DNA from: Agromyces sp. Leaf222
GTDB taxonomy: Bacteria; Actinomycetota; Actinomycetes; Actinomycetales; Microbacteriaceae
Assembly (NCBI RefSeq): GCF_001421565.1
Contig: NZ_LMKQ01000003.1
Location: forward strand, 10,065-31,870
DNA length: 21,806 nucleotides
Reading direction: 5' to 3'
Below the pieces are notes generated by a model. The model was not told where the DNA came from, did not search any database, and saw only the letters and a list, made by a program, of their open reading frames with translations. Numbering within the stretch: the first letter of the stretch is position 1; each line of letters starts with the position of its first letter. Made by a program: the position numbers and the translations under genes. Shown here piece by piece: positions 6,715-14,108 of the stretch.

Positions 6715-7134
6715 GTGCGCTCGTATCTCGCCGTCCTCGTCGGCGGACTCCTCGGCACCGCCCTCCGCCTGGCGTGCGACCTCGCGCTGCCGCACGGCGA
6801 CGACGAGTTCCCCTTCAGCACCCTCGCCGTGAACCTCGTGGGCGCGTTCGTGCTCGGCTGGCTCGTCGGCGGACTCTGGACCAGGCCGTCGACCCCGAAC
6901 TGGCTGAAGGCGGGCATCGGCTCCGGCGTGATCGGGTCGTTCACCACCATGTCGGCCGTCCTGGCCGCGGTCGTGCTGCTGACGGGTGCCGGCGAGGCCT
7001 GGCTCGCGATCCTCTATCTTGCATTCTCCGTTGTCGGGGGCCTCGGGCTCGCGGCGGGCGGGCTCCGCATCGGGTCCCGCATCGCGCATCGCCCGATGCC
7101 GACCACGGTCACGGATGCCGGACAGACCCTGTGA
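6715..7134 (+). CDS. crcB: CrcB/Fluc fluoride channel subunit 1
   Basis: A 139-aa membrane protein with four hydrophobic segments. Family marks are GGLLGTALRL near the N-terminus, the FSTLAVNLVGAFVLG segment with the conserved Asn, and GSGVIGSFTTMSA in the third helix. CrcB/Fluc proteins form dual-topology dimers that let fluoride leave the cell. Here two different genes overlap by GTGA, the arrangement for hetero-dimeric channels with fixed opposite orientation. This subunit has TTMSAV where the family consensus, and its partner, have TTFST followed by an aromatic residue, so its phenylalanine box is degenerate. GTG 6715 begins directly before the first membrane helix. Confidence 0.9.
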   Translation: MRSYLAVLVGGLLGTALRLACDLALPHGDDEFPFSTLAVNLVGAFVLGWLVGGLWTRPSTPNWLKAGIGSGVIGSFTTMSAVLAAVVLLTGAGEAWLAILYLAFSVVGGLGLAAGGLRIGSRIAHRPMPTTVTDAGQTL

Positions 7135-7511
7135 CCGCCCAGCTCACGCCCCTCGTGGTGGCCGCCGTGCTCGTGGCCGGCTCGATCGGGGCCGTCATCC
7201 GCTTCGCGTTCTCGCGCGCCCTGCCCGTTCGGTCGGGTCGCCTGCCCCGCGGCATCCTCATCGTGAACGTCGTCGGGTCCGGTCTCGCCGGCGCGTTCCT
7301 CGGGCTCGCCGAACGTGCGGCGATCGACGGCGACCTGCGGCTCGTGCTGGTCACGGGCTTCTGCGGCGGACTCACCACGTTCAGCACGTGGAGCGTCGAG
7401 ACGATCGAACTGCTCGACGGAGGCCGGTGGCGCGCGGCGATCCTCAACGTGCTGCTCACCCTCGTGCTCGGCATCGCGGCGGCCGCCGGCGCGTACCTGC
7501 TGCTGCGGTGA
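7131..7511 (+). CDS. crcB: CrcB/Fluc fluoride channel subunit 2
   Basis: A 126-aa protein with four membrane segments. It carries the family motifs SIGAVIRFAFS, GILIVNVVGSGLAGAFLG (conserved Asn) and the intact GFCGGLTTFSTWSVET signature that holds the central sodium site and the fluoride-path aromatic residues. It starts with GTG 7131, overlapping the stop of subunit 1 (GTGA), so the two are translationally coupled. The longer frame upstream is only the shadow of subunit 1. It should assemble with subunit 1 into a heterodimeric fluoride exporter. No fluoride riboswitch fits in the 9 bp upstream of the pair. Confidence 0.92.
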   Translation: MTAQLTPLVVAAVLVAGSIGAVIRFAFSRALPVRSGRLPRGILIVNVVGSGLAGAFLGLAERAAIDGDLRLVLVTGFCGGLTTFSTWSVETIELLDGGRWRAAILNVLLTLVLGIAAAAGAYLLLR

Positions 7512-7577
7512 GGCGGCGCCCGATCGCCGCACCGACGCGGCATTCCGCCGATCTCCGGCCACGCGGCCTCGGTCGAC

Positions 7578-7605
7578 TTGACATGGCCAGTGGCGGGTGT
7601 AGTCT
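7578..7605 (+). promoter_or_regulatory. Promoter of the KimA-like gene (leaderless)
   Basis: TTGACA (7578-7583) is a consensus -35; 16 bp later TAGTCT (7600-7605) is the -10. The GTG at 7614 is 8 nt further, so transcription should begin at or beside the start codon. No Shine-Dalgarno is present. Confidence 0.7.
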
Positions 7606-7613
7606 CATCCGCC

Positions 7614-9704
7614 GTGACAAATGAGGCGGATTCACCGCCACCAGAACTGAAATCGCCGAAGCACTGGATCATCGGCGACCCGCTGCCGACCGAGAAGCTC
7701 GAGGGGCAGCTCCTTCCGAAGCACCTGGCGCTCCCGATCTTCGCGAGCGACCCGCTGAGCTCCGTGGCGTACGCGCCGCAGGAGCTGCTGATGATCCTCA
7801 CCGTGGGTGGTCTCGCGTTCCTGAGCTTCGCCCCATGGGTCGCGGTCGCCGTCGTCGTGCTGCTCGTGACGGTGGTCGCGTCGTACCGACAGCTGATCCG
7901 CGCCTACCCCTCGGGTGGCGGCGACTACGAGGTCGCCCACCGCAACCTCGGCGAGAAGGCGGGCCTCGTCGTGGCCTCCGCCCTGCTCGTGGACTACGTG
8001 ATGACCGTCGTGGTCTCGGTCGCGTCCGGCGTCGACAACATCATCTCGGCGATTCCCGAGCTCGACCCGTTCCGCGTCGAGCTCGCCGTGATCTTCGTCA
8101 TCATCCTGGCGGCCGTGAACCTCAGGGGCGTGAGCGAGTCCTCGAAGGCCTTCGCCGTGCCGACCTACCTGTTCATCGGCAGCGTCTTCGTGATGATCGT
8201 GGTCGGGCTCACCCGCACGATGCTCGGCAACCCGCCCGTCGCCGAATCGGCGCAGTACCAGGTCGACGCCGAATCCCTGACACAGGCGGGCATCATCCTG
8301 CTGCTGCTGCGCTCCTTCGCGAGCGGATGCTCCGCCCTCACGGGTGTCGAGGCGATCGCGAACGGCGTGCCGGCGTTCCGCCGCCCCAAGGTGCGCAACG
8401 CGCAGCGCACACTCGTGCTCATGGGCGGCATCGCGATCATCCTGTTCGCCGGGCTCACCGCCGTCGCGCTCATCTCGCAAGTGCACTACGCCGAGGATCC
8501 ATGCCATCTCATCGGCTGGGCCGAATGCGCCACCGAACCGCAGCAGAGCCTCATGGCCCAGGTCGCCGGTGCGACCTTCGGCGAGGGCACGATCCTCTTC
8601 TACCTGATCCAGGCCACCACGGCGCTCGTGCTCCTCCTCGCCGCGAACACGGCCTTCAACGGCTTCCCGCTGCTCGGCTCGGTGCTCGCCCGCGACGGCT
8701 ACGCCCCGAAGTCGCTCTCGACGCGCGGCGACCGGCTGATCTACTCGAACGGCGTCGTCATCCTGGCGCTCGCGGCATCCGTGATCCTCGTGGTGTTCCA
8801 GGCGAACCTCACCGTGCTCATCCAGCTCTACATCATCGGCGTGTTCGTGTCGTTCACGCTCGGCCAGACCGGCATGGTGCGCCACTGGCTGCGCGAGCTC
8901 TCGAAGCAGCGGCATCCGACGTCGAAGTCGCAGGTCGCCCGCCGCGCGCCCGACGACGACCGCGCCCTGTCCCGTTCGGCGATGCTGCGTGCGCTCGTGA
9001 TCAACGCGATCGGCGCCGGCATGACCGCGGTGGTGCTCATCGTCGTCACTGTCACGAAGTTCACCCACGGCGCGTGGATCGTGTTCGTGATGATGCCGAT
9101 CCTCTTCTTCCTCATGGTGGGCGTGAACCGCTACTACCGCGACGTCGAGCGCGAGATCGAGCCCGACCCCACCACGACGTTCGGCTCGAACGGCGACCAC
9201 GCGATCGTGCTCGTCGGCCGCATGCAGAAGCCGACCCTGAAGGCGCTCGACTACGCGATCGCCGCGCGGCACGACTCCATCGAGGCCGTGCACGTCTCGA
9301 TCGACGACGACGCGACGAAGCAGCTCAAGAAGGACTGGGTGAAGCAGAACATCCACGTCAAGCTGCGCATCCTGTCGTCGCCCTACCGCGACCTCAGCTA
9401 CCCGCTGATCCAGTACATCAAGTCGCGCCGCGAGGAGCACGGCTCCGAGGTCATCACGGTCTACATGCCGCAGTTCATCGTCGGCCACTGGTGGGAGGGC
9501 GTCCTCCACAACCACAAGGCCCGCCGCATCCGCCAGAAGGTCATGCTCGTGCACGGCGTCACCGTGGCACTCGTGCCGTGGCTGCTCGACTCGTCCGACA
9601 TGATCTACGGACGCCGTTCGCGGCCGCTCCCCGGTCAGGATCGACGCGGCGAGCCGGTGCGCCCGCTCCCGCGTCGCCCGGCCGACTCGAGCCCGAAGAA
9701 GTAG
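7614..9704 (+). CDS. KimA/YdaO-like potassium transporter (APC superfamily)
   Basis: A 696-aa protein. The N-terminus has the signature ALPIFASDPLSSVAYAPQEL (about residues 38-57), shared with KimA (YdaO), a high-affinity K+/H+ symporter. About twelve membrane helices run to roughly residue 500, including YPSGGGDYEVAHRNLG on the first loop. A cytoplasmic C-terminal domain follows (about 520-670, GDHAIVLVGRMQKPTLKALDYA), then a basic Pro-rich tail. In Bacillus, c-di-AMP inhibits KimA through its C-terminal domain; whether this holds here is inference. GTG 7614 was chosen because the promoter ends just before it; the frame is open further up but would include the -35. Gene databases may label it simply APC-family permease. 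It probably stands alone, with hairpins after it. Confidence 0.82.
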   Translation: MTNEADSPPPELKSPKHWIIGDPLPTEKLEGQLLPKHLALPIFASDPLSSVAYAPQELLMILTVGGLAFLSFAPWVAVAVVVLLVTVVASYRQLIRAYPSGGGDYEVAHRNLGEKAGLVVASALLVDYVMTVVVSVASGVDNIISAIPELDPFRVELAVIFVIILAAVNLRGVSESSKAFAVPTYLFIGSVFVMIVVGLTRTMLGNPPVAESAQYQVDAESLTQAGIILLLLRSFASGCSALTGVEAIANGVPAFRRPKVRNAQRTLVLMGGIAIILFAGLTAVALISQVHYAEDPCHLIGWAECATEPQQSLMAQVAGATFGEGTILFYLIQATTALVLLLAANTAFNGFPLLGSVLARDGYAPKSLSTRGDRLIYSNGVVILALAASVILVVFQANLTVLIQLYIIGVFVSFTLGQTGMVRHWLRELSKQRHPTSKSQVARRAPDDDRALSRSAMLRALVINAIGAGMTAVVLIVVTVTKFTHGAWIVFVMMPILFFLMVGVNRYYRDVEREIEPDPTTTFGSNGDHAIVLVGRMQKPTLKALDYAIAARHDSIEAVHVSIDDDATKQLKKDWVKQNIHVKLRILSSPYRDLSYPLIQYIKSRREEHGSEVITVYMPQFIVGHWWEGVLHNHKARRIRQKVMLVHGVTVALVPWLLDSSDMIYGRRSRPLPGQDRRGEPVRPLPRRPADSSPKK

Positions 9705-9720
9705 AGCCGGCCGGCCGCCG

Positions 9721-9768
9721 CGCCCGTGAGAACGGGGGCGAGGCCGGGCCGAACGGGTACGAGCCCGT
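9721..9768 (+). terminator. Two consecutive hairpins after the transporter gene
   Basis: CGCCCGT (9721-9727) pairs with ACGGG-G-GCG (9732-9740) around GAGA, with one bulged G. A second, smaller stem ACGGG/CCCGT lies at 9753-9757/9764-9768. They lie between convergent genes and may serve both. Confidence 0.5.
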
Positions 9769-9777
9769 GCCAACGGA

Positions 9778-10962
9778 TCAGAGCATCGCCATGATCTGGC
9801 GGGCGATCATGCGGCCGGCACGGCTCGCGCCGATGGTCGACGCCTGCGGGCCGTACCCGGCGAGGAAGATGCGCGGGTCGTTCCACGAGGCGCCCTGGCC
9901 GACGCTGATGCCGCCGGCCTTCTCGCGGAGCTTCAGCGGCGAGAGGTGGCGCAGCTCGGGCCGGAATCCCGTGGCCCAGATGATCGCGTCGGCGCGCACC
10001 TCGCTCGCGGGGTGGTCGTCGTCGCCCTCCCAGATGACCCGGTCGGCGTCGATGCGATCGAACATCGGGCGGGCGACGAGCAGGCCGCGCTCGATGCCCG
10101 CGGCGATGCGACGGTTCTTCGGCACGCCCGTGCCGCTCACGATGGAGGGCAGTGCGCGGCCGGAACGTGCCGCCTCATCTTGCTTGGCGACCGCCGCCGA
10201 CGCGCCCTCGAGGTCGAGCTCCTGCCGGTCGAGCCAGTCGATCGGACGACGCGAGACCCACGTGAGCTCGGCGGCGATGCCTTCGAGCTCGAGCATGAAG
10301 CCGATCGCCGAGGTGCCACCGCCGACGACGACGACGTGCTTGCCGCGGAAGGCCTCGGCATCGGCGAAGTCGGACGTATGCAGGTGCCGCCCCTCGAAGG
10401 CGGTCATGCCCGGGTAGTAGGGCACGAACGGCGAACCCCAGGTGCCCGTGGCGTTCACGAGGAACTGGACGGCCAGCTCGTGCCGTGGCGCCGCCTGCTC
10501 TGGCGGCTCCTGGAACGACTTGCGCATGCGGCCGAAGAAGCCGCGCGCACGCTGCTCGTCGAGCGGCTGCGGGCTGAGGTCGTCGTAGCGCACGACGAGG
10601 TCGACGCCCTCGTTCGTGACCGAGCGAACGTCCATCGGGCGTCGCACCTGGAGGCCGAAGTGCTCTTCGAACCGGCCGTAGTAGTCGGCGACGACCTCGC
10701 GGGCGGGAAGCGTGCGGTCGGCGGTGTCGAAGCTCAGCCCGAGGTCGGCCATGCCGGGCAGGTCGTTGACCCGGTGCGCGGTGCCGAGCCGCAACGAGGA
10801 CCACCGGTGCTGCCATGCGCCGCCTGGGCCGGGGGCCCGATCGAGCATCACGAAGTCCTCGCCGGCGACCAGCTCGAAGCGGCGCAGGTAGTACGCGACC
10901 GAGAGGCCCGCCTGCCCTGCGCCGATCACCGCGATCTTCACGCGTTCAGGGCTCGACGTCAC
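9778..10962 (-). CDS. Flavin-containing monooxygenase-like NAD(P)/FAD oxidoreductase
   Basis: A 394-aa protein. An N-terminal FAD Rossmann motif, IAVIGAGQAGLSVAYYL (residues 10-26), is followed by GPGGAWQHRW. A NAD(P)H-binding motif VVVVGGGTSAIG lies near residue 210, and the late ATGF motif is IIWATGFRPELRHL. LVNATGTWGSPF marks the linker of FMO/CzcO-like enzymes. These use NADPH and O2 to oxygenate soft nucleophiles or ketones; the substrate is unknown. The start is uncertain. GTG 10962 is preferred because it lies just before the Rossmann strand and shares a six-base GGAGGG spacer after a -10-like hexamer (TTCGAT) with the gene at 18714. ATG 11028 would add 22 residues without a ribosome site. 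Confidence 0.78.
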   Translation of the reverse strand: MTSSPERVKIAVIGAGQAGLSVAYYLRRFELVAGEDFVMLDRAPGPGGAWQHRWSSLRLGTAHRVNDLPGMADLGLSFDTADRTLPAREVVADYYGRFEEHFGLQVRRPMDVRSVTNEGVDLVVRYDDLSPQPLDEQRARGFFGRMRKSFQEPPEQAAPRHELAVQFLVNATGTWGSPFVPYYPGMTAFEGRHLHTSDFADAEAFRGKHVVVVGGGTSAIGFMLELEGIAAELTWVSRRPIDWLDRQELDLEGASAAVAKQDEAARSGRALPSIVSGTGVPKNRRIAAGIERGLLVARPMFDRIDADRVIWEGDDDHPASEVRADAIIWATGFRPELRHLSPLKLREKAGGISVGQGASWNDPRIFLAGYGPQASTIGASRAGRMIARQIMAML

Positions 10963-11035
10963 CCCTCCATCGAACCACGTCCAGCTGTGCGCATGCCCAA
11001 TCGGGAGCGTGCCCAGACGCCTGTGCATGGCAACG

Positions 11036-11088
11036 TCGGACTGCCTGACGGCGGTGCTAAACTGACGGCCGGACGAAATTCATATAAA
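11036..11088 (+). promoter_or_regulatory. Probable promoter of the DUF3073 gene
   Basis: TAAACT (11058-11063) is a good -10 with TCGGAC (11036-11041) 16 bp upstream. A second A/T-rich candidate, TATAAA, lies at 11083-11088. Either gives a leader of about 50-80 nt ahead of a Shine-Dalgarno (AAGGGGG) and ATG 11146. The rest of the 183-bp gap from 10963 shows no gene. Confidence 0.5.
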
Positions 11089-11145
11089 CCAGAAGCGCCG
11101 GGTGAAGATCATTCCACCTGGCCAGACGTCGTAAGGGGGTCACGC

Positions 11146-11358
11146 ATGGGGCGCGGCCGTCAGAAAGCCAAGCACACCAAGGTCGCTCGGGAGCTGAAGT
11201 ACTTCAGCCCGAATACCGACTACAACGCGCTTGAGCGCGAACTCACAAGTTCGCAGCATGACGATTACACCGAAGAAGCTGCGAAGTGGGCAGAATATGC
11301 CGACGACGAAGACGACAGCTACGTGACCGACGACGAACAACACGAGCAGCGCGCGTAA
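11146..11358 (+). CDS. DUF3073 family protein
   Basis: A 70-aa protein starting MGRGRQKAKHTKVARELKY, the hallmark of DUF3073, a small family conserved across actinobacteria and usually next to purM. The basic N-terminal half suggests nucleic-acid or ribosome contact; the C-terminal half is very acidic (Asp/Glu-rich). Function is unknown. AAGGGGG lies 6 nt before the ATG. It is convergent with the LLM oxidoreductase/purM unit, so the usual purM neighbourhood is kept, with one extra gene between. Confidence 0.9.
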   Translation: MGRGRQKAKHTKVARELKYFSPNTDYNALERELTSSQHDDYTEEAAKWAEYADDEDDSYVTDDEQHEQRA

Positions 11359-11380
11359 CCACGCGACTCGTTCGAGACGG

Positions 11381-11395
11381 CCGGCACGTCGCCGG
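11381..11395. terminator. Short hairpin between convergent genes
   Basis: CCGGC (11381-11385), loop ACGTC, GCCGG (11391-11395), in the 43-bp gap between the DUF3073 and LLM oxidoreductase stops. Short stem without a U-tract. Confidence 0.4.
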
Positions 11396-11401
11396 TTCGG
11401 C

Positions 11402-12202
11402 TCAGCCTCGGTCGGCGATCCACTGCGCTGCGCGCTCGACGAACGACTCGAGCTCGGCCGGGGTCGAACCCGGCGTGATCGCCCGCAGCACGACCTCGTC
11501 GAGCGCATCGGCCGGCTCGCCATACGCTGCGAGCTCGGCGGCGTCGTCGATCGTCGACTCGATGGCCCGGAACCCGAGGCGGTCGAAGTTCGCCGAGTAC
11601 GCCGGGAACGCGTCGTACTTCGACGACTCCGCGACGAGCATCGGCCTGGCCGCCTCGTCGACGATCGTGCGCACGTAGAGCACGCCGCGCACCGGGCGGC
11701 CGGCCGCGTCGGCGGCGAGGTCGCGCATGGCGGCGGCCGCGGCATCCGGAGTCAGCCAGTTGAGCAGCACTCCGTCGGCCTCCTCGGCCGCCAGCCTGCG
11801 CATGCGCGGCCCGAGCGCGCCGACCACGATCGACGCCTCGGTGCGCTCGCGCAGCTCGGCGATCGCGTCGCGGACGGCCGCCAGCGGGCGGTCGGCGCCG
11901 CCCGAACCGATGCCGAGCGAGGTGCGTTCGATCGGCAGGCCGTCGAGGTCGAGCGAGGCCGCAGGTCGACGGTCCATGGGGATCACGCCGGTCGCCAACC
12001 GCAGGGTCGAGGTGACGGATGCCGCGACGCGGAGCCCGGCGAGCGAGTCGCCGCCCGGCACGTCGTTCAGCCAGAGCGACGCGAACCCGAGCCGCTCGAC
12101 GCGCGGCGCGAGCGCGCGGAGCGTGTCGGCCGGCGTCGTGCCCATGAGGCCGATCGAGATCGGCTGGATCGAGCGTTCGCGGTTCACGCTGTGCTGCGAC
12201 AT
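11402..12202 (-). CDS. LLM-class (luciferase-like) flavin/F420-dependent oxidoreductase
   Basis: A 266-aa protein, shorter than the usual 300-350 aa. Family features are the N-terminal strand ISIGLMGTTP, FASLWLNDVPGGDSLAGLRVAASVTSTLRLATGV (residues about 42-75 in two short motifs: LWLNDVPGGDS and TSTLRLATGV), SLGIGSGGADRPL near residue 107 and VVGALGPRMRRLAAEEADGV near residue 133. The barrel is compact: the stretch after the second strand is shortened. Cofactor (FMN or F420) and substrate cannot be assigned. The ATG at 12202 lies 20 nt after the purM stop, so it is probably co-transcribed with purM; no Shine-Dalgarno is clear. Its link to purine synthesis, if any, is unknown. Confidence 0.8.
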   Translation of the reverse strand: MSQHSVNRERSIQPISIGLMGTTPADTLRALAPRVERLGFASLWLNDVPGGDSLAGLRVAASVTSTLRLATGVIPMDRRPAASLDLDGLPIERTSLGIGSGGADRPLAAVRDAIAELRERTEASIVVGALGPRMRRLAAEEADGVLLNWLTPDAAAAAMRDLAADAAGRPVRGVLYVRTIVDEAARPMLVAESSKYDAFPAYSANFDRLGFRAIESTIDDAAELAAYGEPADALDEVVLRAITPGSTPAELESFVERAAQWIADRG

Positions 12203-12222
12203 GTCGACGCGTCGAGCCGGGA

Positions 12223-13332
12223 TCAGCTCGCGTAGCCGCCGACGAGGCGCACGGCGCCGCCGTCGACGCCCTTGGCGCCCTGCTCGAAGCCGTCGAGGTC
12301 GCGGGCGCCGATGGTCACCGTGCCCGCCTGCCATGAGGGCAGCCCGAGGCCCTCGAGTGCGGCGATCACGTCGGTGGCGGCATCTGCTTCGACGACGGCG
12401 AAGAATCCGATGCCGAGGTTCCAGGTGCCCTCCGAGCTCTCGAGCGTCGACCCGGCGAGCGCGCTCAGCGAGCGGAAGACCGCGGCGGGCGACCACGTCG
12501 AGCGGTCGACCTCGACCCACGAGCCGACCGGCAGCACGCGTGCGAGGTTGGCGGCGATGCCGCCGCCCGTGACGTGCGAGAGCGAGTGCACGGCCGAGCC
12601 GAGCCGGTCGTCGGCGAGGAGCTCGACGAGCGGGCCGCTGTAGAGGCGGGTGGGCTCGAGGAGCGCCTCGCCCCAGGTCGTGCCCAGGTCTGCTGCGGTG
12701 TCGCCGTAGTGGAGGCCCGCGTTGGCGAGGATGTGGCGCACGAGCGAGAAGCCGTTGGAGTGCAGGCCGCTCGAGGAGATCGCGATGACCGCGTCGCCGT
12801 CGCGCACGCGCTCGGCGCCGAGCAGGCGGTCGGCCTCGACCACGCCGACGGCCGCGCCGGCGACGTCGTAGTCGTTCACGCCCATGAGTCCGGGGTGCTC
12901 GGCGGTCTCGCCGCCGACGAGCGCGGTGCCGGTCTCGGCGCAGGCCTTCGCGATGCCAGTGACGATCGACGCGATGCGCTCGGGCACGACCTTGCCGCAG
13001 GCGATGTAGTCGGTCATGAACAGCGGCTTCGCACCGACCACGACGATGTCGTCGACGACCATGCCCACCAGGTCTTGACCGATGGTGTCGTGCTTGTCGA
13101 GCGCCTGCGCGATCGCGATCTTCGTGCCGACCCCGTCGGTCGACGTGGCGAGCAGTGGTCGCTCGTACGCCTTCGCGAACGACAGGTCGAAGAGCCCAGC
13201 GAAGCCGCCGACGCCGCCGAGCACGTTCGGACCGTGCGTCGCGGCCACGGAGGCCTTCATGAGTTCGACGGCGAGGTCGCCTGCTGCGGTGTCGACTCCG
13301 GCAGCGGCGTAGGACGAGTTCGCGCTCACCAT
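12223..13332 (-). CDS. purM: Phosphoribosylformylglycinamidine cyclo-ligase (AIR synthetase)
   Basis: A 369-aa protein of normal length. It converts FGAM and ATP to aminoimidazole ribonucleotide, the fifth step of purine synthesis. Diagnostic motifs are STDGVGTK (64-71), VVDDIVVVGAKPLFMTDYIACGKV (about 92-115, with Asp94/Asp95), GGETAEHPGLM (130-140), ISSSGLHSNGFSLV and HVTGGGIAANLARVLP. The ATG at 13332 (MVSANSSYAAAGVD) is the family start; the frame is open further up but shows no homologous residues. No Shine-Dalgarno precedes it. It heads a minus-strand unit with the LLM oxidoreductase and is divergent from the hypothetical gene at 13418. purF, its usual neighbour, is 3.4 kb away on the other strand. 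Confidence 0.97.
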   Translation of the reverse strand: MVSANSSYAAAGVDTAAGDLAVELMKASVAATHGPNVLGGVGGFAGLFDLSFAKAYERPLLATSTDGVGTKIAIAQALDKHDTIGQDLVGMVVDDIVVVGAKPLFMTDYIACGKVVPERIASIVTGIAKACAETGTALVGGETAEHPGLMGVNDYDVAGAAVGVVEADRLLGAERVRDGDAVIAISSSGLHSNGFSLVRHILANAGLHYGDTAADLGTTWGEALLEPTRLYSGPLVELLADDRLGSAVHSLSHVTGGGIAANLARVLPVGSWVEVDRSTWSPAAVFRSLSALAGSTLESSEGTWNLGIGFFAVVEADAATDVIAALEGLGLPSWQAGTVTIGARDLDGFEQGAKGVDGGAVRLVGGYAS

Positions 13333-13405
13333 GCAAGGGTACCCGGCGCGCGGCACGCCGAAGGCCCGCTCGTCCCGGATACCGGCCGCGCGACGAGCCC
13401 GCGAG

Positions 13406-13417
13406 TAGAATCCGGGC
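13406..13417 (+). promoter_or_regulatory. -10 element for leaderless transcript
   Basis: TAGAAT (13406-13411), a near-consensus -10, ends 6 nt before ATG 13418. No Shine-Dalgarno is present. It lies in the 85-bp divergent gap with purM. Confidence 0.55.
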
Positions 13418-14029
13418 ATGCAGCCGGAGGGCACACCGTCATGGGTGATCCGAGAGAACGCGAGTCGGCCGGTGCTGATCGCGTTGTACCTCCGTGCGGC
13501 GCTCGGCGTGGCCTCCCCCGTCGAACTGCCGCGCGTTCGTGACGTCGGCAAGGTCGGCCCGACGCTCGCGATCGACCAGCACGACCTGCTCGAACGGCAG
13601 TGGCGCGACTGGTGGGCCATGACGGTCGAACCCGAGTCGCATCCGTCGCCCGTGCCGCTGCAGCTCGTCGACGAGTACGAGACCGAGATCGCGCTGCCCG
13701 TCTCCGGCGCCGAGGTGCTGCTCGCCTCCGTCGTTCCGCATGCCGAGGCCGCGCGAGCGTGGGCCGAGTGGACGCAGGACAGCTACCGTGCCGCATCCAG
13801 TGCCCGCCGTGGCGACTCGTACCGCGCCTACGCGGGCACGATCGCCGAGCACGAGCGCGAGGTCGGACGCCGGGCCCACTCGTTCGAGTTGAACGTCGAG
13901 GTGCTGCCGCTCGCGACATCCGGCGTCTGGTGGATCGGCGAGAAGACCGTCGCGGTCACCGACTCGCTGCGTTCGGATGCGTCGGCGTTCGACGACGCGA
14001 TCCACCCGATCATCGCCGAGCTCGCCTGA
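13418..14029 (+). CDS. Conserved-looking hypothetical protein beside purM
   Basis: A 203-aa soluble protein with no signal peptide, membrane helix or motif that I recognise. It contains several Trp residues (RQWRDWWAMTV near residue 60, WAEWTQDSY near 115, SGVWWIGEKTVAVTDSL near 168) and is acidic overall. Coding potential is good: third positions are GC-rich throughout. It is divergent from purM, with a -10 element 6 nt before the ATG (leaderless). A palindromic repeat follows its stop. From memory, proteins of this kind occur next to purM in related Microbacteriaceae, but that needs a search. Confidence 0.75.
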   Translation: MQPEGTPSWVIRENASRPVLIALYLRAALGVASPVELPRVRDVGKVGPTLAIDQHDLLERQWRDWWAMTVEPESHPSPVPLQLVDEYETEIALPVSGAEVLLASVVPHAEAARAWAEWTQDSYRAASSARRGDSYRAYAGTIAEHEREVGRRAHSFELNVEVLPLATSGVWWIGEKTVAVTDSLRSDASAFDDAIHPIIAELA

Positions 14030-14047
14030 GCGGTCTCGGCGGGCTCT

Positions 14048-14080
14048 GGTCTCGATACGGCGCTGCGCGCCTACTCGACC
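14048..14080. repeat. Palindromic Microbacteriaceae-type intergenic repeat
   Basis: GGTCTCGATAC (14048-14058), then the inner stem GGCGC-TGC-GCGCC (14059-14071), then TACTCGACC (14072-14080). The outer arms GGTC/GACC also pair. This GGTCTCGATAC...TACTCGACC form resembles a dispersed element I know from Microbacteriaceae genomes. Only one copy is in the window. It could also end transcription of the hypothetical gene. Confidence 0.55.
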
Positions 14081-14108
14081 GGCGTACGGGCATGCCAGAC
14101 TCGATCGC

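Noticed and set aside
7517..7577. Extended N-terminus of the KimA-like protein upstream of GTG 7614
   Set aside because: The frame is open, but the first candidate start (TTG 7578) is the promoter -35 itself.
10963..10969. GGAGGGG as Shine-Dalgarno for the flavin monooxygenase GTG at 10962
   Set aside because: It directly abuts the start codon, too close for ribosome binding. The same arrangement at 18714 fits a leaderless -10 spacing better.
12223..13620. Long N-terminal extension of purM
   Set aside because: Residues before MVSANSSYAA are Arg/Ser-rich shadow of the divergent gene at 13418 and do not match the family.
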